Notes: generated by a model not told the origin, from the sequence alone. Positions 37,220-46,355 are shown, counted from the first letter of the stretch. The stretch: DNA of 64,000 nucleotides from Seonamhaeicola maritimus (GCF_008056315.1 NZ_VRKQ01000010.1:868001-932000); one strand, 5' to 3'. A program made the numbers and translations.

Positions 37220-39118
37220 TTAATAAGCACGTTCCTTATTGCCTTCATAAAAGTTGATAAATGCTTTGTTTACAACTCGGTTACCTCCAACCGTAGGATA
37301 GTTTCCTGTAAAGTACCAGTCTCCTAAATTCTTCGGGCATGCCTTATGCAAGTTTTCAATAGGCTGGAAAATAATTTTTACTTCAGCATTTATAGATTCA
37401 TCACTAAGTAATTCAGCAATTTTATCCGAGATTTGTTCAGCAGTAAAAGGGTTATATATTTCCTTTACAAAATTCTTAACATCTCTATCAGCCAAATCTT
37501 CTTGTGCTTTACATTTTTCGTAAACATCCTTAACAATATGGAATTTGTTATTTTCTTCTAACAATGCCAAAGCTGCGTTAAAAGCAATTAAGCTTTCAAG
37601 ATTTGCCATATCAATACCGTAACAGTCAGGATAGCGTATTTGAGGAGCAGAAGACACTACAATTATCTTTTTAGGGTTTAACCTATCAAGCATTTTTAGA
37701 ATACTTTTCTTCAAAGTTGTACCTCTAACAATACTATCATCAATAATTACCAAATTGTCGTTTGGTTTTACAACGCCATAAGTAACATCATAAACATGAG
37801 CTACTAAATCGTCTCTACTACTATCTTCAGTAATAAAGGTTCTTAGCTTCACATCCTTAATTGCTATTTTTTCTACACGAATTCTTTCGGATAATATGTC
37901 GGTAACTTCTTCAGCAGATATATTTCTTTGACCTGTTAATATGGTTTTGGTTTTGGTTTTGTTTAGCTCATTTTCGGCTGTTTCAACCATGCCAAAAAAT
38001 GAAGTTTCGGCAGTATTAGGAATAAAGGAGAAAACGGTGTTTTTGGTATCATTATTAATGGCTTCCATTACTTTGGGCATCAATAACCTACCTAACATTT
38101 TTCTTTCCTCATAAATTTCAGCATCACTTCCTCTTGAAAAATAAATGCGCTCAAATGAACAGGCTTTACGTTCTAATGGTTCCAGAATTTGTTTAAACCT
38201 TACATCTCCATTTTTCTTTGTAATAATGGCTTGACCAGGTTCTAATTCTTTAACATCTTCAAACTTTACATTGAATACAGTTTGAATGACAGGGCGTTCT
38301 GAAGCCACTACAACAACTTCATCATCTTTATAATAGTAAGCAGGACGTATACCTGCAGGGTCTCTTAAAACAAAGGCATCACCATGACCAATAAGTCCAG
38401 CCATAGCATAACCCCCATCCCAATTTTTAGCAGCCCGTTTTAGTATTTTAGATACTTTAAGTCTTTCTGCAATCTTAGGAGATGCTTCTTGTTTATTGTA
38501 GCCTTCTTTTTTTAGATCTCTATAAATTTTACTTACGGCGTCATCTAAAAAGTGGCCAATTTTTTCCATTACGGTAATGGTATCGGTGTATTCTTTTGGG
38601 TGCTGTCCTAATTCAATTAAATTACTAAATAGTTCTTTAACATTTGTCATGTTAAAGTTACCTGCCATAATTAGGTTTCTGTGCATCCAGTTGTTTTGTC
38701 TTAAAAACGGATGTACACTTTCTACACTGTTTTTTCCAAAGGTGCCATAACGTACATGACCAAGAAGTACTTCACCTATGTATGGAATGTTTCTTTTTTG
38801 TGCAGCAACATCATTAAGATATTCCGGGTTAGCCTTAAACTCATTGTTAACACGGTCATTAATTTGAGCAAAAATATCTTGAATAGGCTGTTGGGCCACA
38901 GAGCGAATTCTACTTATATAGCGTTGCCCAGGTTGAGTGTCTAATTTAATACTTGCAAAACCAGCACCATCTTGCCCACGATTGTGTTGCTTTTCCATCA
39001 TCAAGTACATTTTATTGACGCCATAAAATGCACTTCCATATTTTTCTTTGTAATACTCTAGTGGTTTTAAAAGTCTAATAACTGCTATACCACATTCGTG
39101 TTTTAAGATATCACTCAT
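37220..39118 (-). CDS. Amidophosphoribosyltransferase (PurF family)
   Basis: A 632-residue protein. The N-terminal class-II glutaminase has its nucleophile Cys in HECGIAVIR (residue 9, so a short propeptide of MSDILKHE would be removed) and HNRGQDGAGF. The C-terminal phosphoribosyltransferase domain has the PRPP loop VIIDDSIVRGTT. It would make 5-phosphoribosylamine, the first step of purine synthesis. It is clearly longer than typical PurF (about 470-500 residues), with an extra C-terminal segment of about 120 residues ending in NKERAY. Long forms occur in Bacteroidetes, so a paralogue function cannot be excluded. Confidence 0.88.
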   Translation of the reverse strand: MSDILKHECGIAVIRLLKPLEYYKEKYGSAFYGVNKMYLMMEKQHNRGQDGAGFASIKLDTQPGQRYISRIRSVAQQPIQDIFAQINDRVNNEFKANPEYLNDVAAQKRNIPYIGEVLLGHVRYGTFGKNSVESVHPFLRQNNWMHRNLIMAGNFNMTNVKELFSNLIELGQHPKEYTDTITVMEKIGHFLDDAVSKIYRDLKKEGYNKQEASPKIAERLKVSKILKRAAKNWDGGYAMAGLIGHGDAFVLRDPAGIRPAYYYKDDEVVVVASERPVIQTVFNVKFEDVKELEPGQAIITKKNGDVRFKQILEPLERKACSFERIYFSRGSDAEIYEERKMLGRLLMPKVMEAINNDTKNTVFSFIPNTAETSFFGMVETAENELNKTKTKTILTGQRNISAEEVTDILSERIRVEKIAIKDVKLRTFITEDSSRDDLVAHVYDVTYGVVKPNDNLVIIDDSIVRGTTLKKSILKMLDRLNPKKIIVVSSAPQIRYPDCYGIDMANLESLIAFNAALALLEENNKFHIVKDVYEKCKAQEDLADRDVKNFVKEIYNPFTAEQISDKIAELLSDESINAEVKIIFQPIENLHKACPKNLGDWYFTGNYPTVGGNRVVNKAFINFYEGNKERAY

Positions 39119-39181
39119 ATTAATTTTTTTTTCGCCTCTAACATTCTTTAGTTAGACGTACGGAAATAATAAAATAATTTA

Positions 39182-39200
39182 TCTAGAATTAATTTCTAGA
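39182..39200. promoter_or_regulatory. 19-bp inverted repeat upstream of purF
   Basis: TCTAGAA and TTCTAGA flank TTAAT, about 65 bases before the purF ATG. It could be an operator or a weak hairpin in the leader. Confidence 0.35.
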
Positions 39201-39218
39201 GTTTTGTTTATAATTAAA

Positions 39219-39242
39219 AACGCGCTCTATTATGAGCGCGTT
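39219..39242 (-). terminator. Terminator of the PfkB-family gene
   Basis: AACGCGCTC and GAGCGCGTT form a 9-bp GC-rich stem. On the minus strand it is followed by TTTTTAATT. It lies directly after the PfkB stop. Confidence 0.85.
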
Positions 39243-39245
39243 GGT

Positions 39246-40172
39246 TTATCCTAATTCTATTTCAAACTGCGTTAATTGCTTAAACTGCAGTAATCTTTTA
39301 TGCACTTCATCGTTTGATAAATTCTGCATACGTTCCGTTCCAAACTTCTCAACACAAAACGATGCTAATGTTGAACCATAAATAATAGCATTTTTCATGT
39401 TTTCAAAAGAGATGTCATTTGTTTTTGCAAGATAGCCTGCAAACCCACCTGCAAAGGTGTCACCTGCTCCTGTTGGATCAAACACTTCTTCTAAAGGTAA
39501 CGCCGGTGCATAAAACACATTATCATCATGAAATAATAAAGCACCATGTTCACCTTTTTTAATAACTACATATTTTGGCCCCATAGCATGAATCTTTCTA
39601 GCGGCAACAACAAGTGAATATTCTCCTGTTAATTGTCTAGCTTCTTCATCATTTATGGTAATAACGTCTACGCGTTTTATAACATTGTATAAATCATCAA
39701 GGGCAGAATCCATCCAAAAATTCATGGTATCTAAAACAACTAAATCAGGTTTTTTCGTCATTTGATCTAACACACTTGATTGAACGATAGGGTGTAGATT
39801 TCCTAACATAACAACACTAGCATCTCGATAGTTTTCTGGTACCACAGGATTAAAATCTGCAAGGGTGTTAAGTTCAGTCACCAAAGTGTCTCTAGAATTC
39901 ATATCGTTATGGTAACGACCGCTCCAGAAAAATGTCTTTCCTTCTTTAACAATTTCTACACCTTCAAGGTTAATATTTCTGTCAGATAATAGATCTAAAT
40001 ATTTTTGAGGAAAATCACCGCCAACTACTGATACAGCTGCGGCGTCTATATTAAAATGAGAAGCAGCAAGACCTATAAAAGTTGCGGCACCACCAAGTAT
40101 TTTATCGGTTTTTCCGAAAGGCGTTTCAATAGCATCAAATGCCACAGTGCCAACAATAACTAATTTACCCAT
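39246..40172 (-). CDS. PfkB-family carbohydrate/nucleoside kinase
   Basis: The start is taken as the ATG at 40172 (MGKLVIVGTVAFD); a longer frame needs a TTG. The product is about 308 residues with the PfkB fold: an N-terminal GGAATFIGLAASHF substrate motif and the C-terminal signature DPTGAGDTFAGGFAGY containing the catalytic Asp. It phosphorylates a sugar or nucleoside. The closest general resemblance is to the ribokinase/adenosine-kinase group; the exact substrate is open. It is convergent with no neighbour and has its own terminator. Confidence 0.88.
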   Translation of the reverse strand: MGKLVIVGTVAFDAIETPFGKTDKILGGAATFIGLAASHFNIDAAAVSVVGGDFPQKYLDLLSDRNINLEGVEIVKEGKTFFWSGRYHNDMNSRDTLVTELNTLADFNPVVPENYRDASVVMLGNLHPIVQSSVLDQMTKKPDLVVLDTMNFWMDSALDDLYNVIKRVDVITINDEEARQLTGEYSLVVAARKIHAMGPKYVVIKKGEHGALLFHDDNVFYAPALPLEEVFDPTGAGDTFAGGFAGYLAKTNDISFENMKNAIIYGSTLASFCVEKFGTERMQNLSNDEVHKRLLQFKQLTQFEIELG

Positions 40173-40356
40173 AAAAAGGATTGACAATTTTGTGCAAATA
40201 TAAGTCTTTTACACAGGTATTCAAGAATATTTTTTGAGTGGATAATAGCGCCTTTTTAAAAGCTTGTGACTTTTTAAAATCTGAAGTGTCTTAAAATTAA
40301 TTGCTATTATCAATTTAATTGATATTGGGGGATATAACTAGTTTTATATCCCTTGA

Positions 40357-40998
40357 TTATTTTCTTCCAAAATCAGCCGGAATTTCACCCCAGGCTTTGG
40401 TTTCCCACTTAACAATTACGGTATTATAAGTATTAGATTTTAACCATTCAACAGCTCTGTCAACCAATTCAAAAAGTGGTTTATTTTTTTTATTGCGTTC
40501 TAATTTAGTATTGCAGGTTTTCTTTTTAACCCAGCTAATAGCAGTTCTAGAATCTGTATATATAATATGACTGCTGTTGTGTTTTTTTAAAAAAGCTAAT
40601 CCGTGTACAATGGCTAAAAACTCACCAATGTTATTAGTGCCTTCTTCAAAAGGACCTTGTATAAAGAATTGTTTTTTGGTTTTGGTGTCTACGCCACGGT
40701 ATTCCATTTTTCCAGGGTTGCCGCTTGAGGCAGCATCAACACTAATGGAGTTGTAATTAGGTTGCCCTATTTTTTTTAGTTGTTCTTCAGAAAGTTCACT
40801 TTTAAACTTAGCTATTTTTCCTATGTAATCTTTATAATTGCCTTTAAGGGCTTTTTTAGCAGCTTCAAACGTAGCGAATGATTTGTATTGGGCGCCTTGA
40901 TAATCTTTTATTTGAGCTTTACAGTCATCCCAAGATTCAAAAACACCAGTGTGATGACCTTTCCAAACGGTGTAATATTTCTTTTTCTTTTTAGCCAT
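40357..40998 (-). CDS. Ribonuclease H with N-terminal viroplasmin domain
   Basis: A 213-residue protein. Residues 1-60 form the caulimovirus viroplasmin/RNase H hybrid-binding domain (KKKYYTVWKGHHTGVF, FATFEAAKKAL). The rest is an RNase HI domain with the acidic residues in VDAASSGNPG, NNIGEFLAIVHG, IYTDSRTA and the closing IPADFGRK. It cleaves the RNA strand of RNA-DNA hybrids. It overlaps purN upstream by eight bases, so the two are co-translated. Confidence 0.92.
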   Translation of the reverse strand: MAKKKKKYYTVWKGHHTGVFESWDDCKAQIKDYQGAQYKSFATFEAAKKALKGNYKDYIGKIAKFKSELSEEQLKKIGQPNYNSISVDAASSGNPGKMEYRGVDTKTKKQFFIQGPFEEGTNNIGEFLAIVHGLAFLKKHNSSHIIYTDSRTAISWVKKKTCNTKLERNKKNKPLFELVDRAVEWLKSNTYNTVIVKWETKAWGEIPADFGRK

Positions 40999-41557
40999 TT
41001 AAAAGCTTATCAACCACTTTTGGAAAATGTTCCATTTCTAATTCATGAATTTTAGCAGCTACATCATTAGCTGAATCTGTTGGTAATACATTGCATTTAG
41101 CTTGAAAAATAGTAGCTCCTTCATCATAATTTTCATTCACATAGTGTATGGTTATACCTGTTTCAGTTTCTTTATTTTCAACAACAGCATTATGCACACG
41201 CATACCATACATGCCTTTTCCTCCAAATTTTGGAAGTAGAGCAGGGTGTACATTAATCACTTTATTAGGAAATTCGGCTAATATATTCTCAGGAAATTTC
41301 CATAAAAAACCAGCTAATATTATAAGGTCTGGATTTGAAGTTTTTAAGATGTTCAAAACATCATTAGTTTTGGTAAAAGCAACTCTATTAAATGAAAGTG
41401 CACTAATTTTAAGCCTTTTTGCTCTGTCTAAAACTTTGGCATGGGGATTGTTGGTAAGCACTTGAATAACAGATACATTATCACTGTTTTGAAAAAACTT
41501 TATTAAATTTTCAGCATTAGATCCACTACCGGACGCAAAAATTACTACGCGTTTCAT
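40991..41557 (-). CDS. purN: Phosphoribosylglycinamide formyltransferase (PurN)
   Basis: The start is placed at the ATG at 41557 (MKRVVIFASGSGSNAENL); an extended frame begins with TTG at 41587. The protein, of about 188 residues, shows the PurN hallmarks: the GSGSN phosphate loop, NVHPALLPKFGGKGMYG with the catalytic Asn/His, and YDEGATIFQ with the catalytic Asp. It transfers the formyl group from 10-formyl-THF to GAR in purine synthesis. It is divergent from acpP. Confidence 0.93.
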   Translation of the reverse strand: MKRVVIFASGSGSNAENLIKFFQNSDNVSVIQVLTNNPHAKVLDRAKRLKISALSFNRVAFTKTNDVLNILKTSNPDLIILAGFLWKFPENILAEFPNKVINVHPALLPKFGGKGMYGMRVHNAVVENKETETGITIHYVNENYDEGATIFQAKCNVLPTDSANDVAAKIHELEMEHFPKVVDKLLNG

Positions 41558-41704
41558 ATTACAGACTGTAATGTTAAGATTGTTCAAACAAAAAAAAGAA
41601 TAATTATTAACATTTAGCTGGTAAAATTAAAATACTTAAAAGTTATTTTAGTAAATTACAGACACATTTTTTAAGTAAAGATGTGTTTTAAAAATAAAGT
41701 TTTT

Positions 41705-41712
41705 TATTTTTG
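41705..41712 (+). promoter_or_regulatory. Promoter -7 box for acpP-fabF-rnc
   Basis: TATTTTTG fits TAnnTTTG and lies 33 bases before the acpP ATG. Confidence 0.55.
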
Positions 41713-41744
41713 CCAACTGAATTAAAACTTAAAATTAAAAGATT

Positions 41745-41978
41745 ATGTCAGACATTGCATCAAGAGTAAAAGCGATTATCGTGGACAAATTAGGAGTTGA
41801 TGAGAACGAAGTTGTTACGGAAGCGAGCTTCACAAACGATTTAGGAGCAGACTCATTAGACACTGTGGAACTAATTATGGAATTCGAAAAAGAATTCGAT
41901 ATTCAAATACCAGACGATCAAGCTGAAAATATTGCAACAGTTGGTCAAGCTATCTCTTATATAGAAGCTGCAAAATAA
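41745..41978 (+). CDS. acpP: Acyl carrier protein
   Basis: A 77-residue acidic protein with the phosphopantetheine attachment Ser in [12 protein letters not shown] (Ser37). It carries growing acyl chains in fatty-acid synthesis. The stop is 13 bases before fabF, the universal order acpP-fabF-rnc. Confidence 0.98.
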   Translation: MSDIASRVKAIIVDKLGVDENEVVTEASFTNDLGADSLDTVELIMEFEKEFDIQIPDDQAENIATVGQAISYIEAAK

Positions 41979-41990
41979 GCACATTACTTT

Positions 41991-43238
41991 ATGGAATTAA
42001 AGCGAGTTGTAGTCACAGGCTTAGGGGCTTTAACACCTATAGGCAATACCAAAGATGAATATTGGGATGGTCTAGTTAATGGTAAAAGCGGTGCTGCGCC
42101 TATAACGTATTATGATACCGAAAAGTTTAAAACCAAGTTTGCATGCGAGGTTAAAAACTTTAACGCAACAGATTTTCTTGATAGAAAAGAAGCTCGTAAA
42201 ATGGATAAGTTTGCGCAGTATGCTATGGTGGCTTCAGATGAAGCTATTGCAGATGCCAAATTAAATCTAGACGAGGTTAATAAGTTGCGCGTTGGTGTTA
42301 TATGGGGCGCAGGTATTGGTGGATTAGAAACCTTCCAGCAAGAAGTTTTAAACTATGCTGGTGGTGACGGAACACCAAGATTTAACCCATTCTTTATTCC
42401 TAAAATGATAGCTGACATTGCGCCAGCAAATATCTCCATAAAACATGGTTTTATGGGACCAAACTACACAACGGTTTCTGCTTGTGCATCTTCTGCTAAC
42501 GCTATATTTGATGCTTTAAACATGATACGTTTAGGGCATTGTGATGTTATTGTTACAGGAGGAAGTGAAGCAGCGGTTACTATTGCAGGTATGGGTGGTT
42601 TTAATGCTATGCATGCATTATCTACTAGAAATGAAAGTCCTGAATCAGCTTCAAGACCATTTGATGGAACCAGAGATGGTTTTGTTTTAGGTGAAGGAGC
42701 AGGTGCTTTAATTTTAGAAGAGTATGAGCATGCTAAAGCTAGAGGAGCTAAAATTTATGCTGAAGTTGCAGGAGGAGGATTATCTTCTGATGCACATCAC
42801 ATGACAGCGCCTCACCCAGAAGGAATAGGTGTAGTTGAGGTAATGAAAAATTGTTTAGAAAATGCAGGACTAAACCCTGAAGATGTAGACCATATCAATA
42901 CACATGGTACATCTACGCCTTTAGGAGATGTAGCTGAGTTAAAGGCTATCTCTAAAGTTTTTGGAAGTCATGCTAAAAACATAAATATTAATTCCACTAA
43001 ATCAATGACAGGGCACCTGTTAGGTGCAGCTGGAGCTATTGAAGCCATCTCTAGTATTTTAGCTATTGAGCATGGTATTGTACCTCCAACAATAAATCAT
43101 ACTACTGTTGATGAGAATATTGATCCGGAATTAAATTTAACTTTAAACAAAGCTCAGAAGCGCAACGTAAAAGTAGCAATGAGTAATACATTTGGATTTG
43201 GCGGACACAACGCTTGTGTATTATTCAAGAAAATATAG
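41991..43238 (+). CDS. fabF: Beta-ketoacyl-ACP synthase II
   Basis: A 415-residue condensing enzyme. The catalytic triad is visible: Cys in VSACASSANA (about residue 164), His in NTHGTSTPLGD (about 304) and His in TGHLLGAAGA (about 341), plus the C-terminal NTFGFGGHNA. It elongates acyl-ACP with malonyl-ACP. It sits between acpP and rnc, all within one operon. Confidence 0.97.
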   Translation: MELKRVVVTGLGALTPIGNTKDEYWDGLVNGKSGAAPITYYDTEKFKTKFACEVKNFNATDFLDRKEARKMDKFAQYAMVASDEAIADAKLNLDEVNKLRVGVIWGAGIGGLETFQQEVLNYAGGDGTPRFNPFFIPKMIADIAPANISIKHGFMGPNYTTVSACASSANAIFDALNMIRLGHCDVIVTGGSEAAVTIAGMGGFNAMHALSTRNESPESASRPFDGTRDGFVLGEGAGALILEEYEHAKARGAKIYAEVAGGGLSSDAHHMTAPHPEGIGVVEVMKNCLENAGLNPEDVDHINTHGTSTPLGDVAELKAISKVFGSHAKNININSTKSMTGHLLGAAGAIEAISSILAIEHGIVPPTINHTTVDENIDPELNLTLNKAQKRNVKVAMSNTFGFGGHNACVLFKKI

Positions 43239-43250
43239 ACTGAATCCCGA

Positions 43251-43991
43251 ATGAAAAACATTCGTAACATATTAAATTCCCGTTTTAAACGCAACGGGAA
43301 TTTTTTTATGGAATTAACTAAGATTCTTGGTTTTAAACCCAAACATATTGAGTTCTTTAAAACGGCGTTCACACATCGTTCTATGAATTTAAGAGATGGT
43401 GAGGGAAATGCTATTAACTATGAACGTTTAGAGTTTTTAGGTGATGCCATGTTAAGCTCTGTTATAGCATCACATTTATATCAAGAAGTGCCAAGTGGTG
43501 ATGAAGGTTATCTAACCAAAATGCGCTCTAAAGTGGTAAGTAGAGAGCATTTAAATGAATTGGGTAAAGAACTAAATTTAATAGATTTAGTTGAAAGCAA
43601 AATACCCGCAGGACAGTTTGGTGATAATATTCATGGTAATTTATTTGAAGCTTTAGTAGGCGCTATTTTCTTAGATAGAGGTTATAAATACTGCGAAAAA
43701 TTTATATTCAAGCGCGTTATTCTTCCAAAAGTAGATATTGAAAAACTTGAAGGTAAAGTTATAAGCTATAAAAGTTTGCTTATTGAATGGTGCCAGAAAG
43801 AAAAGAAAACATTTGGTTATAATGTTTATGAAGATACTGGTAATGACGATGTTAGGCATTTTTCTGTAAAACTATCCATAGACCAAAAAATTGTTGCCAA
43901 AGCCAGAGCCACCTCAAAGAAAAAGGCCGAAGAAAAAGCATCGAAGCGTGCTTTTTTTGCATTTCAGAATAAAATTTCTAAGATGATATAA
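43251..43991 (+). CDS. rnc: Ribonuclease III
   Basis: A 246-residue protein. The RNase III signature NYERLEFLGDAML is followed by the second acidic motif GNLFEALVGAIFLD, and a C-terminal double-stranded-RNA-binding domain ends at about residue 240. It processes rRNA precursors and other duplex RNAs. The start at 43251 is preferred because the first 20 residues (IRNILNSRFKRNGNFF) resemble the N-termini of flavobacterial homologues. This region also encodes a hairpin with a T-run (43274-43305). Confidence 0.95.
   Translation: MKNIRNILNSRFKRNGNFFMELTKILGFKPKHIEFFKTAFTHRSMNLRDGEGNAINYERLEFLGDAMLSSVIASHLYQEVPSGDEGYLTKMRSKVVSREHLNELGKELNLIDLVESKIPAGQFGDNIHGNLFEALVGAIFLDRGYKYCEKFIFKRVILPKVDIEKLEGKVISYKSLLIEWCQKEKKTFGYNVYEDTGNDDVRHFSVKLSIDQKIVAKARATSKKKAEEKASKRAFFAFQNKISKMI
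43274..43305 (+). terminator. Terminator-like hairpin within the rnc 5' coding region
   Basis: AATTCCCGTT and AACGGGAATT pair around a short loop (TTAAACGC region) and are followed by a run of T. The elements lie inside the first 20 codons of rnc. It may be a chance coding structure or an attenuation/RNase III autoregulation site. Confidence 0.4.
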
Positions 43992-44008
43992 TAAATTACT
44001 GTCAAATT

Positions 44009-44038
44009 AAAGCTAACTATAACGTTTTAGTTGGCTTT
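44009..44038 (+). terminator. Terminator after rnc
   Basis: AAAGCTAACTA and TAGTTGGCTTT pair over eleven positions (one G-U) and are followed by the short T-rich ATTTG. It lies 18 bases after the rnc stop. Confidence 0.65.
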
Positions 44039-44111
44039 ATTTGTAGGATTGCTGGAAACCTATAACAATTCAGCATATTAAATATTATATTTACGCCGTT
44101 AAAATTAGGGT

Positions 44112-44594
44112 ATGGCAATTCATAAACTTGTTTTAGATGATGTTGAAGAAGACCTATTTACTTTAATTGCAATACATTGCACACTTGAAGATTATAGGCT
44201 AACATATCTATTAAATAAGTTTTTAGGCATTACCCTTACCAGAAGAGCATCAGATTTAGATTTCCAAAATGGAGAACTTACCTATTCAATTTTTGAATGG
44301 GAAGATTGCAAACAGCAAACCAATTGGAGTTTAGTATCTAATGTATGTAAAACGGAAGATTATAGACAAGGTATTAGTGATTCGTTATTTAGTATACAAG
44401 AGAAAACCACTAAGAACAATTATTTAGTACCAGAATATAAAACCGTTAATTATTTTTTAAAAATAGATAACGAATTCAATTTTAGTAAAGAGAAGTATAT
44501 TTTAAACAGTATATTAAAAATACCGCAAGTGGCCACAGCCTATAGTATTGAATCTGATCAATTGAAATCTAAGGACCATTTAATTTTTAGCTAA
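44112..44594 (+). CDS. IPExxxVDY family protein
   Basis: A 160-residue cytoplasmic protein. The C-terminal half carries YLVPEYKTVNYFLKI, the diagnostic IPExxxVDY-type motif with conservative changes. The family is almost restricted to Bacteroidetes and is typically encoded directly before pyruvate kinase, as here. Function is unknown; the linkage suggests a role tied to PykA expression or activity. Stop and start overlap with pyk by one base (TAATG). Confidence 0.88.
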   Translation: MAIHKLVLDDVEEDLFTLIAIHCTLEDYRLTYLLNKFLGITLTRRASDLDFQNGELTYSIFEWEDCKQQTNWSLVSNVCKTEDYRQGISDSLFSIQEKTTKNNYLVPEYKTVNYFLKIDNEFNFSKEKYILNSILKIPQVATAYSIESDQLKSKDHLIFS

Positions 44595-46036
44595 TGTCAA
44601 TAAGAAAGAAAACCAAAATAGTAGCAACATTAGGACCCGCAACAAGCAGTAAAGAAGTGCTTAAAGGCATGCTTGAAGAAGGGGCTAATGTATTCAGAAT
44701 TAATTTTTCGCATGCCGATTATGACGATGTAACCGAACGTATAAAAATGATTCGTGAGCTTAACGAAGAATACGGTTTCACTGCTGCAATTCTTGCAGAT
44801 TTACAAGGACCAAAACTTCGTGTTGGAGTAATGAAGGAAGAAGTAGTAGTTAATCCTGATGATGAAATCATTTTTGCAACCGGAGAACGTTTTGAAGGAA
44901 CCAAAGAGCGTGTTTACATGACCTATGATAGGTTTCCGCAAGATGCAAAACCAGGTGAGCGTATCCTTTTAGATGACGGAAAATTAATTTTCGAAGTTGT
45001 TTCAACAGATAAAAAGAGCGAAGTAAAAGCCAAAGTAATTCAAGGCGGACCGCTTAAATCTAAAAAAGGAGTAAACTTACCAAATACTAATATATCTCAA
45101 CCAGCCTTAACTGAAAAAGATATTGAAGATGCAAAATTTGCAGTAAGTCTTGATGTAGATTGGATAGCGTTATCATTCGTACGTCACTCAGAAGATTTAA
45201 TGCAGTTGCGAGATTTAATAAATCAACACAGTGAACATAAGATTCCTATTATAGCTAAAATTGAAAAACCTGAGGCTATTGAGAATATTGATAAAATTGT
45301 AACACATTGTGATGGTATTATGGTAGCACGCGGCGATTTAGGAGTTGAAATTCCTGCAGCCGATGTACCTTTAATTCAAAAGCAATTAGTATTACGTGCT
45401 AAAAAGGCAAGAATTCCAGTAATTATTGCTACGCAAATGATGGAAACCATGATTTCCAGCCTTACTCCAACCAGAGCAGAGGTAAATGATGTTGCAAATT
45501 CTGTAATGGATGGTGCCGATGCTGTAATGCTTTCCGGCGAAACATCAGTAGGTAATTATCCGGTTCAGGTAATTAAGCAAATGGCTAACATTCTTAGTAG
45601 TGTAGAAGATTCGCCATTAATTAAAGTACCACAATTACCGCCACATATTCGTACCAATCGTTATATCACAAAATCTATTTGTTACCATGCCGCTAATATG
45701 GCAAACGAAATTAGCGCAAAAGCTATTTCAACCTTAACAAATAGTGGTTATACAGCGTTTCAAATTTCGGCTTGGAGACCATCGTGTCATATTTTAGTAT
45801 TTACATCAAACAAGCGTATTTTAACACGTTTAAGTTTACTTTGGGGTGTACATGCTTTTTACTATGATAGGTTTGTAAGTACAGACGAAACTATTGAAGA
45901 CGTAAATAAAATTGCTTGTAAACAAGGCTATGTAGATGCTGGAGATATGCTTATTAGTTTAGCCGCCATGCCAATAAAAGACAAAGGTATGGTTAACACT
46001 TTACGTGTTACAGAAATTGAAACCTGTAGTTTTTAA
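44594..46036 (+). CDS. pyk: Pyruvate kinase
   Basis: A 480-residue pyruvate kinase. Motifs in order: KTKIVATLGPATSS, MVARGDLGVEIP with the metal-binding residues, GADAVMLSGETSVGNYPV, and a C-terminal domain with TNSGYTAFQISAWRPSCHI. It converts PEP and ADP to pyruvate and ATP. Translation is coupled to the IPExxxVDY gene by TAATG. Confidence 0.97.
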   Translation: MSIRKKTKIVATLGPATSSKEVLKGMLEEGANVFRINFSHADYDDVTERIKMIRELNEEYGFTAAILADLQGPKLRVGVMKEEVVVNPDDEIIFATGERFEGTKERVYMTYDRFPQDAKPGERILLDDGKLIFEVVSTDKKSEVKAKVIQGGPLKSKKGVNLPNTNISQPALTEKDIEDAKFAVSLDVDWIALSFVRHSEDLMQLRDLINQHSEHKIPIIAKIEKPEAIENIDKIVTHCDGIMVARGDLGVEIPAADVPLIQKQLVLRAKKARIPVIIATQMMETMISSLTPTRAEVNDVANSVMDGADAVMLSGETSVGNYPVQVIKQMANILSSVEDSPLIKVPQLPPHIRTNRYITKSICYHAANMANEISAKAISTLTNSGYTAFQISAWRPSCHILVFTSNKRILTRLSLLWGVHAFYYDRFVSTDETIEDVNKIACKQGYVDAGDMLISLAAMPIKDKGMVNTLRVTEIETCSF

Positions 46037-46050
46037 CTCGTAAATTATTT

Positions 46051-46080
46051 GGGCGTTACCCTAGCGGGTCGCGCTTTTCA
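46051..46080. repeat. Interspersed intergenic repeat, copy 2
   Basis: GGGCGTTACCCTAGCGGGTC followed by GCGCTTTTCA, related to the copy at 36487-36520. It follows the pyruvate kinase stop by 14 bases. Confidence 0.6.
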
Positions 46081-46087
46081 TTATATC

Positions 46088-46135
46088 TTTTAAATAACAA
46101 ACCCTGCTTTTTTAAGCAGGGTTTGTTATTTAAAA
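46088..46135 (+). terminator. Perfect 22-bp hairpin after pyk
   Basis: Two perfect 22-base arms (TTTTAAATAACAAACCCTGC... with its exact complement) enclose the loop TTTT. The GC-rich core AACCCTGCTT sits at the tip. There is no external T-run, so it may act as a transcript-stabilising hairpin as well as a terminator. Bases 46141-46175 continue with a CGCTAACGCAGGTGTCTG segment typical of flavobacterial intergenic repeats. Confidence 0.7.
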
Positions 46136-46215
46136 GGATGCCATTACAATCGCTAACGCAGGTGTCTGCCAACTTAAAATTTTTAGGCTAAATTTCTTTT
46201 TTTTATGAGAGGCTC

Positions 46216-46350
46216 GTTTAACGGTCTTGTATAAGAATAGTGCGGTTTTGTATGCGAGGATTTTCCGAAGGAAAATCAGATGTAACAAAAGTGCACGGAC
46301 TCTTGATTAAGCACTAAACTACGCATTATTTTTATACGTTGTTAGCCATA
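46216..46350 (-). repeat. attC-like hairpin, copy delta
   Basis: On the minus strand it begins TATGGCTAACAACG and ends ACCGTTAAACG, where GTTAAAC is a perfect match to the integron core GTTRRRY. The outer arms CGTATAAAAATA and GTATAAGAATA pair with one mismatch. The centre is the same GATTTTCC-GAA-GGAAAATC hairpin (46259-46277) as in copies beta and gamma. Confidence 0.7.
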
Positions 46351-46355
46351 GTATT

